A stretch of 64,000 nucleotides of DNA, taken from JAEUNJ01 sp052035955. Its GTDB lineage: Bacteria > Pseudomonadota > Gammaproteobacteria > Burkholderiales > Rhodocyclaceae. Location: assembly GCA_052035955.1 (NCBI GenBank), contig JBPOHD010000043.1:1-64000 (forward strand), in the 5' to 3' direction. The notes beneath the pieces are model-generated. The model did no database searches. It was not told the origin of the DNA and saw nothing but the letters and a program-made list of their open reading frames with translations. Made by a program: the position numbers and the translations under genes. This document shows, piece by piece, positions 53,615-63,396 of the stretch (its first letter is position 1; each line of letters starts with the position of its first letter).

Positions 53615-56203
53615 ATGGCCAGCGCGCCTACCCCCGACTTCTCGGCCCACACCCCGGTCATGCGCCAGTACCTGCAGTTGAAGGGGCGCCACCCGGACAT
53701 GCTCCTGTTCTACAGGATGGGGGACTTCTACGAGCTGTTCTACGAGGACGCCGAGAAGGCCTCGCGGCTGCTCGACATCACCCTGACCCGCCGCGGCCAG
53801 TCCGCGGGCCAGCCGATTCCCATGGCCGGCATCCCCTTCCATGCCGTCGGCCAGTACCTCGTACGCCTGGTCCGGCTCGGCGAATCGGCGGTGATCTGCG
53901 AGCAGGTGGGCGATCCGGCCACGGCCAAGGGGCCGGTGGAGCGGGCGGTGAGCCGCATCGTCACGCCGGGGACCCTGACCGACGCCAGCCTCCTCGACGA
54001 GCGCGCCGAAAGCCTGCTGCTGGCCATCGCGGCCGAGGGGGAGCAACTCGGACTTGCCTGGCTGAACCTGGCCAACGGCGACCTGAGGGCCCTGGCCTGC
54101 CGGCGAGGCGAGCTGGCCGGCCAGATGGAGCGATTGCGCCCGGCCGAAGTCCTCCTGTCCGACGCGGCGCGGGACCTGCTGGCGGAATGCCGGGTGCCCC
54201 TGAAGCGGCTTCCCGATTGGCATTTCGATGCCGACGAGGCGGCCCGGCAACTTGCCGAACACCTCGGAACGCGGGATTTGTCCGCTTTCCTTCCGGAGGG
54301 GGAACTTGGACAGTTCGGCCCGGCCATCGGCGCCGCCGGCGCCCTGATGCAATATGCCCGGGCAACCCAGTTGCAGGCCCTGCGCCACGTCACGGGCCTT
54401 GCCATCGAGCGCCAGAGCGCCTTCCTGCGCCTGGATGCGGCCACCCGGCGCAACCTGGAGATCACCGAGACCCTGCGCGGCGAGCCGTCCCCGACCCTGC
54501 TCTCCCTGCTCGACTGCTGCGCCTCCGCCATGGGCGCCCGCTGGCTGCGACATGCGCTGCATCATCCCCTGGCGGACCGGAGCGCCGCGGCGGCGCGCCA
54601 CGGTGCGGTCGGCCGCCTCGCCGGCGATCCGGACCGGCTCGCCGCCATGCGGACGGCCCTGCGCGGCTGTGCGGATTTCGAGCGCATCGCAGCCCGCATT
54701 GCCCTGGCCAGCGCCCGTCCGCGGGAACTGGCCGCCTTGCGGGACGGCATGGACCGGCTGCCCGGCATTTCGGCCCTGGCGGCCGCCACCGGCGATCCGC
54801 TGCTCTCGGGCCTGGCGGCGGACCTGGCGGCCCCCCCGGACTGCGCGGCGGCGCTGGCCGCCACCCTGGCACCGGAGCCCGGCGCCCAGGTCCGCGATGG
54901 CGGGATCATCGCCGACGGCTTCTCCGCCGACCTGGACGAATTGCGGGGCATCCAGGCCAACTGCGGCCAGTTCCTCCTCGACCTGGAGGCACGCGAACGG
55001 GATCGCACGGGGATTCCAAGCCTCAAGGTGGAGTTCAACAAGGTCCACGGCTTCTACATCGAGGTCACCCACACCCATGTGGATAAGGTCCCGCTCGATT
55101 ACCGGCGCCGGCAGACCCTGAAGAACGCGGAACGCTACATCACGCCGGAATTGAAGGCCTTCGAGGACAAGGCCCTGTCGGCCAACGACCGCGCCCTGGC
55201 GCTCGAAAAGGCACTCTACGAGGAGTTGCTGCAACGCCTGGCACCGTCCATTCCCGCCCTCCAGCGCATCGGCCGTGCGCTCGCCCTGGCCGACGGACTG
55301 GCCGCCTTCGCCGACACCGCCCGCCGCCGCGGCTGGCAGGCGCCCGAATTCCGTGCCGAAGCCGGGATCGAGATCGAGGGGGGACGGCACCCGGTGGTCG
55401 AGGACCAGGTGAGGGATTTCATCCCCAATGACCTGAGCCTGGGCGCGACGCGCCGCATGCTCGTCGTCACCGGCCCCAACATGGGCGGCAAGTCCACCTA
55501 CATGCGACAGGCGGCCCTGATCGTGCTCCTCGCCCATTGCGGCGCATTCGTGCCGGCCCGCAGTTGTCGGCTCGGTCCCCTGGATGCCATCTACACCCGC
55601 ATCGGCGCCTCCGACGACCTGGCCTCGGGACGCTCGACCTTCATGGTCGAGATGACGGAGGCCGCCGCCATCCTGCATGCCGCCACCGAGCGCAGCCTCG
55701 TCCTCATGGACGAGATCGGCCGCGGTACCTCGACTTTCGACGGCCTGGCCCTGGCGTTCGCGATCGCGCGCCACCTGGTGGAACGCAATCGGGCCCTGAC
55801 CCTCTTCTCCACCCACTACTTCGAACTGACGCGGCTGTCCCACGACTATCCGGAATGCGCGAACGTGCATCTGGACGCGGTGGAGCACGGCCGGAGCATC
55901 GTCTTCCTGCATGCGGTGGAGGAAGGCCCGGCCTCCCAGAGCTACGGCATCCAGGTGGCGGCCCTGGCCGGCATTCCCGCGCCGGTGATCCGGGAGGCGA
56001 AGCGGCGGCTGGCCGAGCTGGAAAACCGCCAGGTGGCTGCCGAGGGCCAGCCGGACCTCTTCGCCGCGGCGCCGGCACCGGCGCCGGAAGCGGAGGCGCG
56101 GCACCCGGCCCTGGACGCCCTGCGTGATCTGGATCCGGATGCTTTGACGCCGCGCCAGGCCCTGGACACCCTCTACCGCCTGCTCGACCTGGCCAGGCAA
56201 TGA
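53615..56203 (+). CDS. mutS: DNA mismatch repair protein MutS
   Basis: This 862-residue protein has the mismatch-binding Phe-X-Glu in YRMGDFYELFYEDA at the N-terminus, the lever/core, and the C-terminal ATPase with VVTGPNMGGKSTYMRQ (Walker A), LVLMDEIGRGTSTFDGLALA (Walker B/signature) and FSTHYFELT. It recognises base mispairs and starts repair with MutL. An Ala/Pro linker precedes the short C-terminal tetramer helix region. The ATG 53615 gives the classic start. Confidence 0.97.
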   Translation: MASAPTPDFSAHTPVMRQYLQLKGRHPDMLLFYRMGDFYELFYEDAEKASRLLDITLTRRGQSAGQPIPMAGIPFHAVGQYLVRLVRLGESAVICEQVGDPATAKGPVERAVSRIVTPGTLTDASLLDERAESLLLAIAAEGEQLGLAWLNLANGDLRALACRRGELAGQMERLRPAEVLLSDAARDLLAECRVPLKRLPDWHFDADEAARQLAEHLGTRDLSAFLPEGELGQFGPAIGAAGALMQYARATQLQALRHVTGLAIERQSAFLRLDAATRRNLEITETLRGEPSPTLLSLLDCCASAMGARWLRHALHHPLADRSAAAARHGAVGRLAGDPDRLAAMRTALRGCADFERIAARIALASARPRELAALRDGMDRLPGISALAAATGDPLLSGLAADLAAPPDCAAALAATLAPEPGAQVRDGGIIADGFSADLDELRGIQANCGQFLLDLEARERDRTGIPSLKVEFNKVHGFYIEVTHTHVDKVPLDYRRRQTLKNAERYITPELKAFEDKALSANDRALALEKALYEELLQRLAPSIPALQRIGRALALADGLAAFADTARRRGWQAPEFRAEAGIEIEGGRHPVVEDQVRDFIPNDLSLGATRRMLVVTGPNMGGKSTYMRQAALIVLLAHCGAFVPARSCRLGPLDAIYTRIGASDDLASGRSTFMVEMTEAAAILHAATERSLVLMDEIGRGTSTFDGLALAFAIARHLVERNRALTLFSTHYFELTRLSHDYPECANVHLDAVEHGRSIVFLHAVEEGPASQSYGIQVAALAGIPAPVIREAKRRLAELENRQVAAEGQPDLFAAAPAPAPEAEARHPALDALRDLDPDALTPRQALDTLYRLLDLARQ

Positions 56204-57159
56204 AGCGGTCCCGGGCGGTGGCACTCGCTGCGGCCGTCATCCTTGCCGGCCCGGCCTGGGGCCAGGGATTCGCCTTCGGCCTTTTCGGGGACCTGCCCTA
56301 CACCCACTACGAGCGCCAGCATCTGCCGGACCTGCTGGCCGAGATGGGGCGCGAGGCGCTGGCCTTCGCCATCCATGACGGGGACATCAAGAGCGGCGGT
56401 TCCCGCTGTGACGACGAGACCTTCCAGGACATCCTCGCCGTGTTTCGCGATTCACCGCAACCCCTGGTCTACGTGCCCGGCGACAACGAATGGGTCGATT
56501 GCCATCGGCCGGCCGCGGGCCGCTACGATCCCGAGGAAAGGCTGGCCCGCCTGCGGGCCCTGTTCTTCGCCGGGGAGGAATCCCTGGGCCGCCGGCGCAT
56601 CCGCGTCGAGCGGCAGAGCCGGAATCCCGCCTTCGTCGACTATCGGGAAAACATGCGCTGGGAGCGCGACGGGATCGCCTTCCTGACGCTGAACCTGCCG
56701 GGCAGCCAGAACAATTTCCGTGGCCCGGACGGAGGCGCCGGGCCGTCGGCCGAGTTCCTGAAACGGGCAATTGCCAATCGCGCGTGGATCGCCGATGCCT
56801 TCGCGCTTGCCCGGCAACGCCATTCGCCGGGCATGGTCATCGTGATCCAGGGCAATCCCGGCATCGAGGCCTTCAACGCCCGCGAGGGTCATCCGGGTTA
56901 TCGGGACTTCCTGGCCCAGTTGCTGGACGAGACGCGCCGCTTTCCAGGACAGGTGGTGCTGGTCCACGGCGACACCCACCTGCACCGCATCGACCACCCC
57001 TTGCTGGATCCCCTCACCCGGGCTCCGGTGACGAACTTCCGGCGCGTGGAAACCTTCGGCTCGCCATTCATGGGATGGGTAAAGGGCTGGGCGGATGCCG
57101 CCAGCCCGGAGGTGTTCCGCTTCGAGGCGCGACCTTACCGGCCCGCACCACAACAGTGA
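56200..57159 (+). CDS. Secreted calcineurin-like metallophosphoesterase
   Basis: This 319-residue protein has a signal peptide (about 1-22) and the metallophosphoesterase motifs GLFGDLPY, HDGDIKSG, YVPGDNEWVDC and VLVHGDTHLHR, consistent with a two-metal site, though the first block has D-x-P rather than the usual D-x-H. It has no membrane segment. It overlaps mutS by four bases. The substrate is unknown. Confidence 0.8.
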   Translation: MKRSRAVALAAAVILAGPAWGQGFAFGLFGDLPYTHYERQHLPDLLAEMGREALAFAIHDGDIKSGGSRCDDETFQDILAVFRDSPQPLVYVPGDNEWVDCHRPAAGRYDPEERLARLRALFFAGEESLGRRRIRVERQSRNPAFVDYRENMRWERDGIAFLTLNLPGSQNNFRGPDGGAGPSAEFLKRAIANRAWIADAFALARQRHSPGMVIVIQGNPGIEAFNAREGHPGYRDFLAQLLDETRRFPGQVVLVHGDTHLHRIDHPLLDPLTRAPVTNFRRVETFGSPFMGWVKGWADAASPEVFRFEARPYRPAPQQ

Positions 57160-57163
57160 CGGG

Positions 57164-57643
57164 TCAGTGGTGGTGTCCGCCCGGTCCGTGAACGTGCCCG
57201 TGCGTGGTTTCTTCGTGGGTGGCCGCACGCACGCCGGAGACGGTGCAGGAGAACACCAGGGCGAGGCCGGCCAGGGGATGGTTGCCATCCACCACGACCT
57301 TGTCGTCGGCGATGTCGGTGATCGTGAACAGCGTATCGTCCTCGCCGTCATCGGAGGCCCGCTCGAACTGCATACCCACCTCGATGTTGTCCGGGAACAG
57401 GGAGCGCGGCTCGATCTCGACGAGGGCGGCGTCGTACTCGCCGAAGGCATCCTCGGGCTGCAGCTTGACGACGATGTCCTCCCCCACCTCCTTTTCGGCC
57501 AGTGCGCTCTCGATGGCAGCGAATATGCTGCCATAGCCGCCATGGAGATAGGTCAGCGGCTGCCGACCCTCGTCCACCATGTTCCCGTCGCTGTCGGTCA
57601 CCTGGTAGGCAAGCGTGACGACCGTGTCCTTGGCAATCTTCAT
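57164..57643 (-). CDS. slyD: FKBP-type peptidyl-prolyl isomerase SlyD
   Basis: This 159-residue protein has the SlyD FKBP fold with an inserted IF domain and ends in a short metal-binding tail (HGHVHGPGGHHH). It is shorter than E. coli SlyD. It assists folding and nickel delivery. The ATG 57643 is chosen because the upstream frame overlaps the peroxiredoxin gene. Confidence 0.93.
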   Translation of the reverse strand: MKIAKDTVVTLAYQVTDSDGNMVDEGRQPLTYLHGGYGSIFAAIESALAEKEVGEDIVVKLQPEDAFGEYDAALVEIEPRSLFPDNIEVGMQFERASDDGEDDTLFTITDIADDKVVVDGNHPLAGLALVFSCTVSGVRAATHEETTHGHVHGPGGHHH

Positions 57644-57657
57644 TGAATGTGTTCCCG

Positions 57658-58137
57658 TCAGCGCGACGAACCGTTGAGCGCCTTGACCAGTTGAAAAACC
57701 TCCGCGGCATGGCCCTTGGGGCTCACGTCGTAGAGGGCGTGACGAACGATGCCCTGCCGGTCGATCACGAAGGTGGACCGGACTACCGTCAGGCGCTTGT
57801 GGCCGTTGTGCTCGCGGAAGTGGTTGACCCCGTAGAGCTTGCAGACCTCGCCCTCGTCGTCCGACAGCAGCCGCACCGAGAGGCCATGCTTGTCGCGGAA
57901 ATCGGCGTGGGAGAGGCAATCGTCCTTCGACACGCCGACCACCTCGCAACCCATCCGGTTGAACTCGTCCTCGTGGTCGGAAAAATCCACGGCCTCCTGG
58001 ATGCAGTAGGGCGTGCCATCCTTCGGATAAAAGAACAGGACCACGTTGCGCTTTCCTCGCAGGCCGACGAGTTCGAACAACTCCATGTCCGCATCGGGGA
58101 GGGCGAATTCGGGAGCGGCTTGTCCGGCGTGCAACAT
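57658..58137 (-). CDS. Bcp-type peroxiredoxin
   Basis: This 159-residue protein follows the AhpC/TSA pattern of bacterioferritin comigratory protein: FFYPKDGTPYCIQEAVDF holds the peroxidatic cysteine. The resolving cysteine usually found five residues on (TEAC in E. coli Bcp) is replaced by Val, so it is a 1-Cys form or uses a different resolver. It lies 14 bases upstream of slyD on the same strand. Confidence 0.9.
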   Translation of the reverse strand: MLHAGQAAPEFALPDADMELFELVGLRGKRNVVLFFYPKDGTPYCIQEAVDFSDHEDEFNRMGCEVVGVSKDDCLSHADFRDKHGLSVRLLSDDEGEVCKLYGVNHFREHNGHKRLTVVRSTFVIDRQGIVRHALYDVSPKGHAAEVFQLVKALNGSSR

Positions 58138-58348
58138 GGCGGATCCTCCGGTGAGGCGACGAGTTCATTCTAGCGTAGGTCGGGGCGCTGTAAAGCCCTC
58201 GGGGCGCCTCCCTCCGATTTCGATCCGGCGTCCGGGACCCCCCCCCATTTCAATTCGGCCGTCGTGGGTTTAGCATGGATACGCGCTACCGTTTCCGTTG
58301 ACGTCAACGGCACCACGGGGCACGCGAAGGCAGCGGGAGAAATGCCAT
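58138..58348. promoter_or_regulatory. Divergent intergenic region with a 16-bp palindrome
   Basis: The region between the peroxiredoxin and alcohol dehydrogenase holds CCGTTGACGTCAACGG at 58295-58310, a perfect palindrome, 38 bases before the dehydrogenase start. It also has two copies of ATTTC(G/A)AT(C/T)CGGC-like sequence about 30 bases apart. A dimeric repressor or activator is likely to bind the palindrome. Confidence 0.55.
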
Positions 58349-59356
58349 ATGGGTTGTTCGACGGGACCCGGGACGATGGTGGCGATGGTGCTCGGACGCA
58401 CCGGCAGCCCGCTGACGGCGGAGCGGCGCGAGGTACCGACCCCCGGAACGGGCAGGCTCCTGCTGCGGATCGAGGCCTGCGGCGTCTGCCGGACCGACCT
58501 CCACGTGGTGGACGGCGAACTGCCGGACGTGCCGACGCCCATCGTGCCGGGACACGAGATCGTCGGCCGGGTGGTCGCCGGAGGCCCCGGCACAAGACTC
58601 GTGCCCGGCACGCGGGTCGGGGTCCCCTGGCTGGGCGCCACCTGCGGCCACTGCGACCATTGCGCGGCGGGCCGCGAGAACCTCTGCGACGGGGCGCGCT
58701 TCACCGGCTACCAGATCGACGGCGGCTACGCGACGCACTGCGTGGCCGACGAGCGCTACTGCTTTGTCATGGCGGACGACTGCGATGCCGCGGAGTTGGC
58801 TCCCCTGCTCTGCGCCGGACTGATCGGCTACCGGTCCCTGGTGATGGCCGGCGACGCCCGGCGGCTGGGCATCTACGGCTTCGGCGCCGCGGCCCACATC
58901 ATCTGCCAGGTGGCCGTGTGGCAGGGAAGGGAAGTCTTTGCCTTCACCCGCGGGGGGGACGCGGAGAGCCGGGATTTCGCCCGTCGCCTCGGTGCCTGCT
59001 GGGCGGGATCCTCCGACGAATCGCCGCCGGCACCCCTGGATGCGGCGATCATCTTCGCCCCCGTGGGGCCGCTGGTCCCGGCCGCGTTGCGGGCAGTCCG
59101 CAAGGGCGGCACGGTGGTGTGTGCCGGCATCCACATGAGCGACATCCCGTCCTTTCCCTACGCCATCCTGTGGGGAGAACGCACCCTGCGCTCGGTGGCC
59201 AACCTCACCCGCCGCGACGGCGAGGAATTCCTCGCCCTGGCGCCGCGGGTGCCCGTGCGGACGGAGGTGACCCGATTCCCGCTCCTGGAGGCGAACGAGG
59301 CCCTGCGCCGGCTGCGGTCCGGCGAGCTTCAGGGGGCGGCCGTGCTGGTGCCCTGA
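58349..59356 (+). CDS. Zinc-dependent alcohol dehydrogenase
   Basis: This 335-residue MDR-superfamily enzyme has GHEIVGRVVAGG, the catalytic zinc ligands (ACGVCRTDLH, GHE), the structural zinc cluster CGHCDHCAAGRENLC and GIYGFGAAAHI as the NAD(P) Rossmann segment. It oxidises alcohols or reduces aldehydes with NAD(P). ATG 58349 has a GGGAGAA ribosome site; an in-frame ATG at 58298 lies inside the palindrome and is unlikely. It overlaps zapE by 28 bases at the 3' ends. Confidence 0.88.
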   Translation: MGCSTGPGTMVAMVLGRTGSPLTAERREVPTPGTGRLLLRIEACGVCRTDLHVVDGELPDVPTPIVPGHEIVGRVVAGGPGTRLVPGTRVGVPWLGATCGHCDHCAAGRENLCDGARFTGYQIDGGYATHCVADERYCFVMADDCDAAELAPLLCAGLIGYRSLVMAGDARRLGIYGFGAAAHIICQVAVWQGREVFAFTRGGDAESRDFARRLGACWAGSSDESPPAPLDAAIIFAPVGPLVPAALRAVRKGGTVVCAGIHMSDIPSFPYAILWGERTLRSVANLTRRDGEEFLALAPRVPVRTEVTRFPLLEANEALRRLRSGELQGAAVLVP

Positions 59357-60498
59357 ACCGCCTGGACGTCGTCCGGCCCGTGGGTCTCGAAGCGCCGGTG
59401 GGCGCTGGCGAGGTACTCGTGGGAGCGCATCTCGATCAGGCGGCTGACCGTGCGCTGGAATTCATGGGCCTGGGGACCCGAGGTGTACAGTTCTTCGGCC
59501 GGCGCACCGGCGGTGATCACCAGCTTCACCCTATGGTCATAGAACACATCCACCAGCCAGGTGAAGCGCCGCGCCTCGGAGGCCTGGTCGGCGCCCATGC
59601 GCGGGATCCGCGACAGGAATACGGTGTGGTGGCGGTGGGCGAGGTCCAGGTAGTCGTTCTGGTTGCGCGGACCGCCGCACAGGGTCGGGAAGTCGAACCA
59701 GATGATGCCCGGCGCCCGATGGATGACCGGCAGGCTGCGTCTCTGGATGTCGATTGGCCGGTCGTGGCCCTCGCCGCCGGCGATGCGGCGGAAGGTTTCC
59801 ATGAGCTGGGCGTCGGCCGAGGCATCCGCCGGCACGTGGTAGATGTCGGCCTGTTCCAGGGCCCGCAACCGGTAGTCGACGCCTGCATCCAAGCGGATCA
59901 CGTCCAGGCGTTCGTCGAGGAGGGCGATGGTGGGCAGGAAGCGGTTGCGATGCAGTCCGTTCGGATAAAGGCCCTCCGGCGGATAGTTGGACGTGATGCA
60001 GAACAGGACGCCCGCATCGAACAGGGCCTGCATCAGCCGCCCCAGGATCATGGCATCCGCGATGTCGGAAACGTGGAATTCGTCGAAGCACATGAGCCGG
60101 GTCTCCCGCGCCACCTGGGCGGCCACCCGGGCCAGGGGATCGGCCTCGTTCTTCACCGCCTGCAGGCGCTCGTGGATCTCGCGCATGAAGGCATGGAAAT
60201 GGACCCGGCGCTTGCGCTGGTAAGGCACCGCGTCGAAGAAGCAGTCCATCAGGAAGCTCTTGCCGCGGCCGACGCCACCCCAGAACCAGACGCCCTTCGG
60301 CAGATCGGGGCGAACCAGCAGCTTGCGCAACCTGGTCCGTCGGGCCGCCTTGAGGGCGATCAATCCGTCATAGAACTTCTGCAGCCGGGCGGCGGCCTCG
60401 TGCTGGGCTTCGTCGGCCACGATGCCGCGGCCGGCCAGGGCCCGCTCGAAACCGTCGAGCATGCCATTCTTCGGAACCTTGAGGATGTCGTGGGGCAT
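59329..60498 (-). CDS. zapE: Cell division ATPase ZapE (AFG1-like)
   Basis: This 389-residue P-loop ATPase has Walker A GGVGRGKS, Walker B LMCFDEFHVSDIADAM and FITSNY-like VLFCITSNYPPEGLYPNGL, typical of ZapE/AFG1. ZapE affects Z-ring disassembly under stress. Start ATG 60498 removes unrelated repeat-derived sequence upstream. It converges with the alcohol dehydrogenase. Confidence 0.94.
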   Translation of the reverse strand: MPHDILKVPKNGMLDGFERALAGRGIVADEAQHEAAARLQKFYDGLIALKAARRTRLRKLLVRPDLPKGVWFWGGVGRGKSFLMDCFFDAVPYQRKRRVHFHAFMREIHERLQAVKNEADPLARVAAQVARETRLMCFDEFHVSDIADAMILGRLMQALFDAGVLFCITSNYPPEGLYPNGLHRNRFLPTIALLDERLDVIRLDAGVDYRLRALEQADIYHVPADASADAQLMETFRRIAGGEGHDRPIDIQRRSLPVIHRAPGIIWFDFPTLCGGPRNQNDYLDLAHRHHTVFLSRIPRMGADQASEARRFTWLVDVFYDHRVKLVITAGAPAEELYTSGPQAHEFQRTVSRLIEMRSHEYLASAHRRFETHGPDDVQAVQGTSTAAP

Positions 60499-60528
60499 GC
60501 AACTACGGTCGAGAGTGGGGCAAGTGGA

Positions 60529-60592
60529 GAGTCGAGAGTGAAAAGCCGTCGAGAGCCAGGACTCCCGACCCTCGACTCGATACTCTCGACTC
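60529..60592. repeat. GAGTCGAGAGT inverted repeat between lpdA and zapE
   Basis: GAGTCGAGAGT at 60529-60539 and ACTCTCGACTC at 60582-60592 are perfect 11-base inverted copies. More GTCGAGAG and CTCCCGAC segments lie around them, so this looks like a simple-sequence-derived hairpin repeat. It fills most of the 103-base gap. Confidence 0.65.
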
Positions 60593-60601
60593 CCGACTGC
60601 C

Positions 60602-62038
<1,437 letters not shown>

Positions 62039-62050
62039 TTGAAAAATCCT

Positions 62051-62085
62051 TTCACCGCAGAGTGCGCGGAGGACGCGGAGGGAAG
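62051..62085. repeat. CACCGCAGAG-type interspersed repeat
   Basis: TTCACCGCAGAG at 62051-62062 is followed by GCGCGGAGGACGCGGAGGG. It resembles one arm of the 3702-3825 inverted repeat. It lies in the operon gap between odhB and lpdA. Confidence 0.6.
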
Positions 62086-62143
62086 CGGGAGGAAGCCGGA
62101 TGCGATCGGCTTCCCGGGCCCCTCCGCGGCCGCCGCGGCGAGA

Positions 62144-63382
62144 TTAGATGTCCAGCAGAAGGCGCGCCGGATCCTCCAGGGCTTCCTTCATGGCCACCAG
62201 GCCCAGCACGGCTTCGCGGCCGTCGATGATCCGGTGGTCGTAGGACATGGCCAGGTAGTTGATCGGCCGGATGACGATCTGGCCGTTCTCGACCACCGGG
62301 CGGTCCTTGGTGGCGTGGATGCCGAGGATGGCCGACTGGGGCGGATTGATGATGGGCGTGGACAGCATGGAGCCGAAGACGCCGCCGTTGGAGATCGAGA
62401 ATGTGCCCCCCGAGAGTTCCTCGAGGGTCAGCTTGCCGTCCTTGGCCTTCGCCCCGAATTCGGCGATCTTCTTCTCGATCTGGGCCAGGGACATCTGGTC
62501 GGCGTCGCGCAGGATGGGGACCACGAGGCCCCGCGGGCTGCCGACGGCGATGCCGATGTCGAAGTAGCCGTGATAGACGATGTCGTTGCCGTCCACCGAG
62601 GCGTTGAGCACCGGATAGCGCTTCAGGGCGGCGACGGCCGCCTTGACGAAGAAGGACATGAAGCCCAGGCGCACGCCGTGCTCCTTCTCGAACCTGTCCA
62701 GGTACTTCTTGCGCATCTCCATGACCGGTCCCATGTTCACCTCGTTGAAGGTGGTCAGGATGGCGTTGGTGGCCTGGGACTGCAGCAGGCGCTCGGCGAC
62801 GCGGGCGCGCAGGCGGGACATGGGCACCCTCTGCTCGGGCCGGTCGGCGACTATGTTGTCGGCGCTGACGACGGCGGGCTCGGGCAGGGACGGGCGGGCC
62901 GCCGGCGCGGGCGCGGCGGCGGCGGGCACCGCCTTGGGGGCAGCCGTGGTACCCAGGACGTCGGCCTTGGTGACGCGGCCGCCGGGTCCGCTGCCGGCGA
63001 TGCTGGCGGAATCGATGCCCTTCTCGGCCATGGCCTTGCGCGCGGCGGGTCCGGCGGTGGCGGCGGCCGGCGCGGCAGCGGGCTTGGCCGCCGGGGCGGC
63101 GGCCTCGACCTTCTTGTCGGCAGGGGCTGCGGCCGATGCCTTGGCCTCGGTGTCGATCTGGGCGATCACGTCGCCGGAGGCGACGGACTCGCCGTTGGCC
63201 TTGATGATCTTGACCAGGACGCCGGAATCGGGGGCCGGCAATTCGAGGACGACCTTGTCGGTCTCGATGTCGATGAGGTTTTCGTCGCGGGCGACGGCCT
63301 CGCCTTCCTTCTTGTGCCAGCTGACGAGGGTCGCCTCGGCAACCGATTCGGACAACTGGGGAACCTTGACTTCGATCAGCAT
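62144..63382 (-). CDS. odhB: 2-oxoglutarate dehydrogenase E2, dihydrolipoyl succinyltransferase
   Basis: This 412-residue protein has one lipoyl domain (lysine in DIETDKVVLELPAP), an Ala/Pro linker, a peripheral subunit-binding domain (ARKAMAEKGIDSASIAGSGPGGRV) and a catalytic domain ending with SYDHRIIDGREAV (His/Asp pair). It moves succinyl groups to CoA in the TCA cycle. ATG 63382 has a GGAG ribosome site. It is 14 bases after the E1 gene. Confidence 0.96.
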   Translation of the reverse strand: MLIEVKVPQLSESVAEATLVSWHKKEGEAVARDENLIDIETDKVVLELPAPDSGVLVKIIKANGESVASGDVIAQIDTEAKASAAAPADKKVEAAAPAAKPAAAPAAATAGPAARKAMAEKGIDSASIAGSGPGGRVTKADVLGTTAAPKAVPAAAAPAPAARPSLPEPAVVSADNIVADRPEQRVPMSRLRARVAERLLQSQATNAILTTFNEVNMGPVMEMRKKYLDRFEKEHGVRLGFMSFFVKAAVAALKRYPVLNASVDGNDIVYHGYFDIGIAVGSPRGLVVPILRDADQMSLAQIEKKIAEFGAKAKDGKLTLEELSGGTFSISNGGVFGSMLSTPIINPPQSAILGIHATKDRPVVENGQIVIRPINYLAMSYDHRIIDGREAVLGLVAMKEALEDPARLLLDI

Positions 63383-63396
63383 GATATCTCCGTTGG

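Noticed and set aside
58298..58348. Earlier ATG for the alcohol dehydrogenase
   Set aside because: It lies within the 16-base palindrome and has no ribosome site; ATG 58349 has one.
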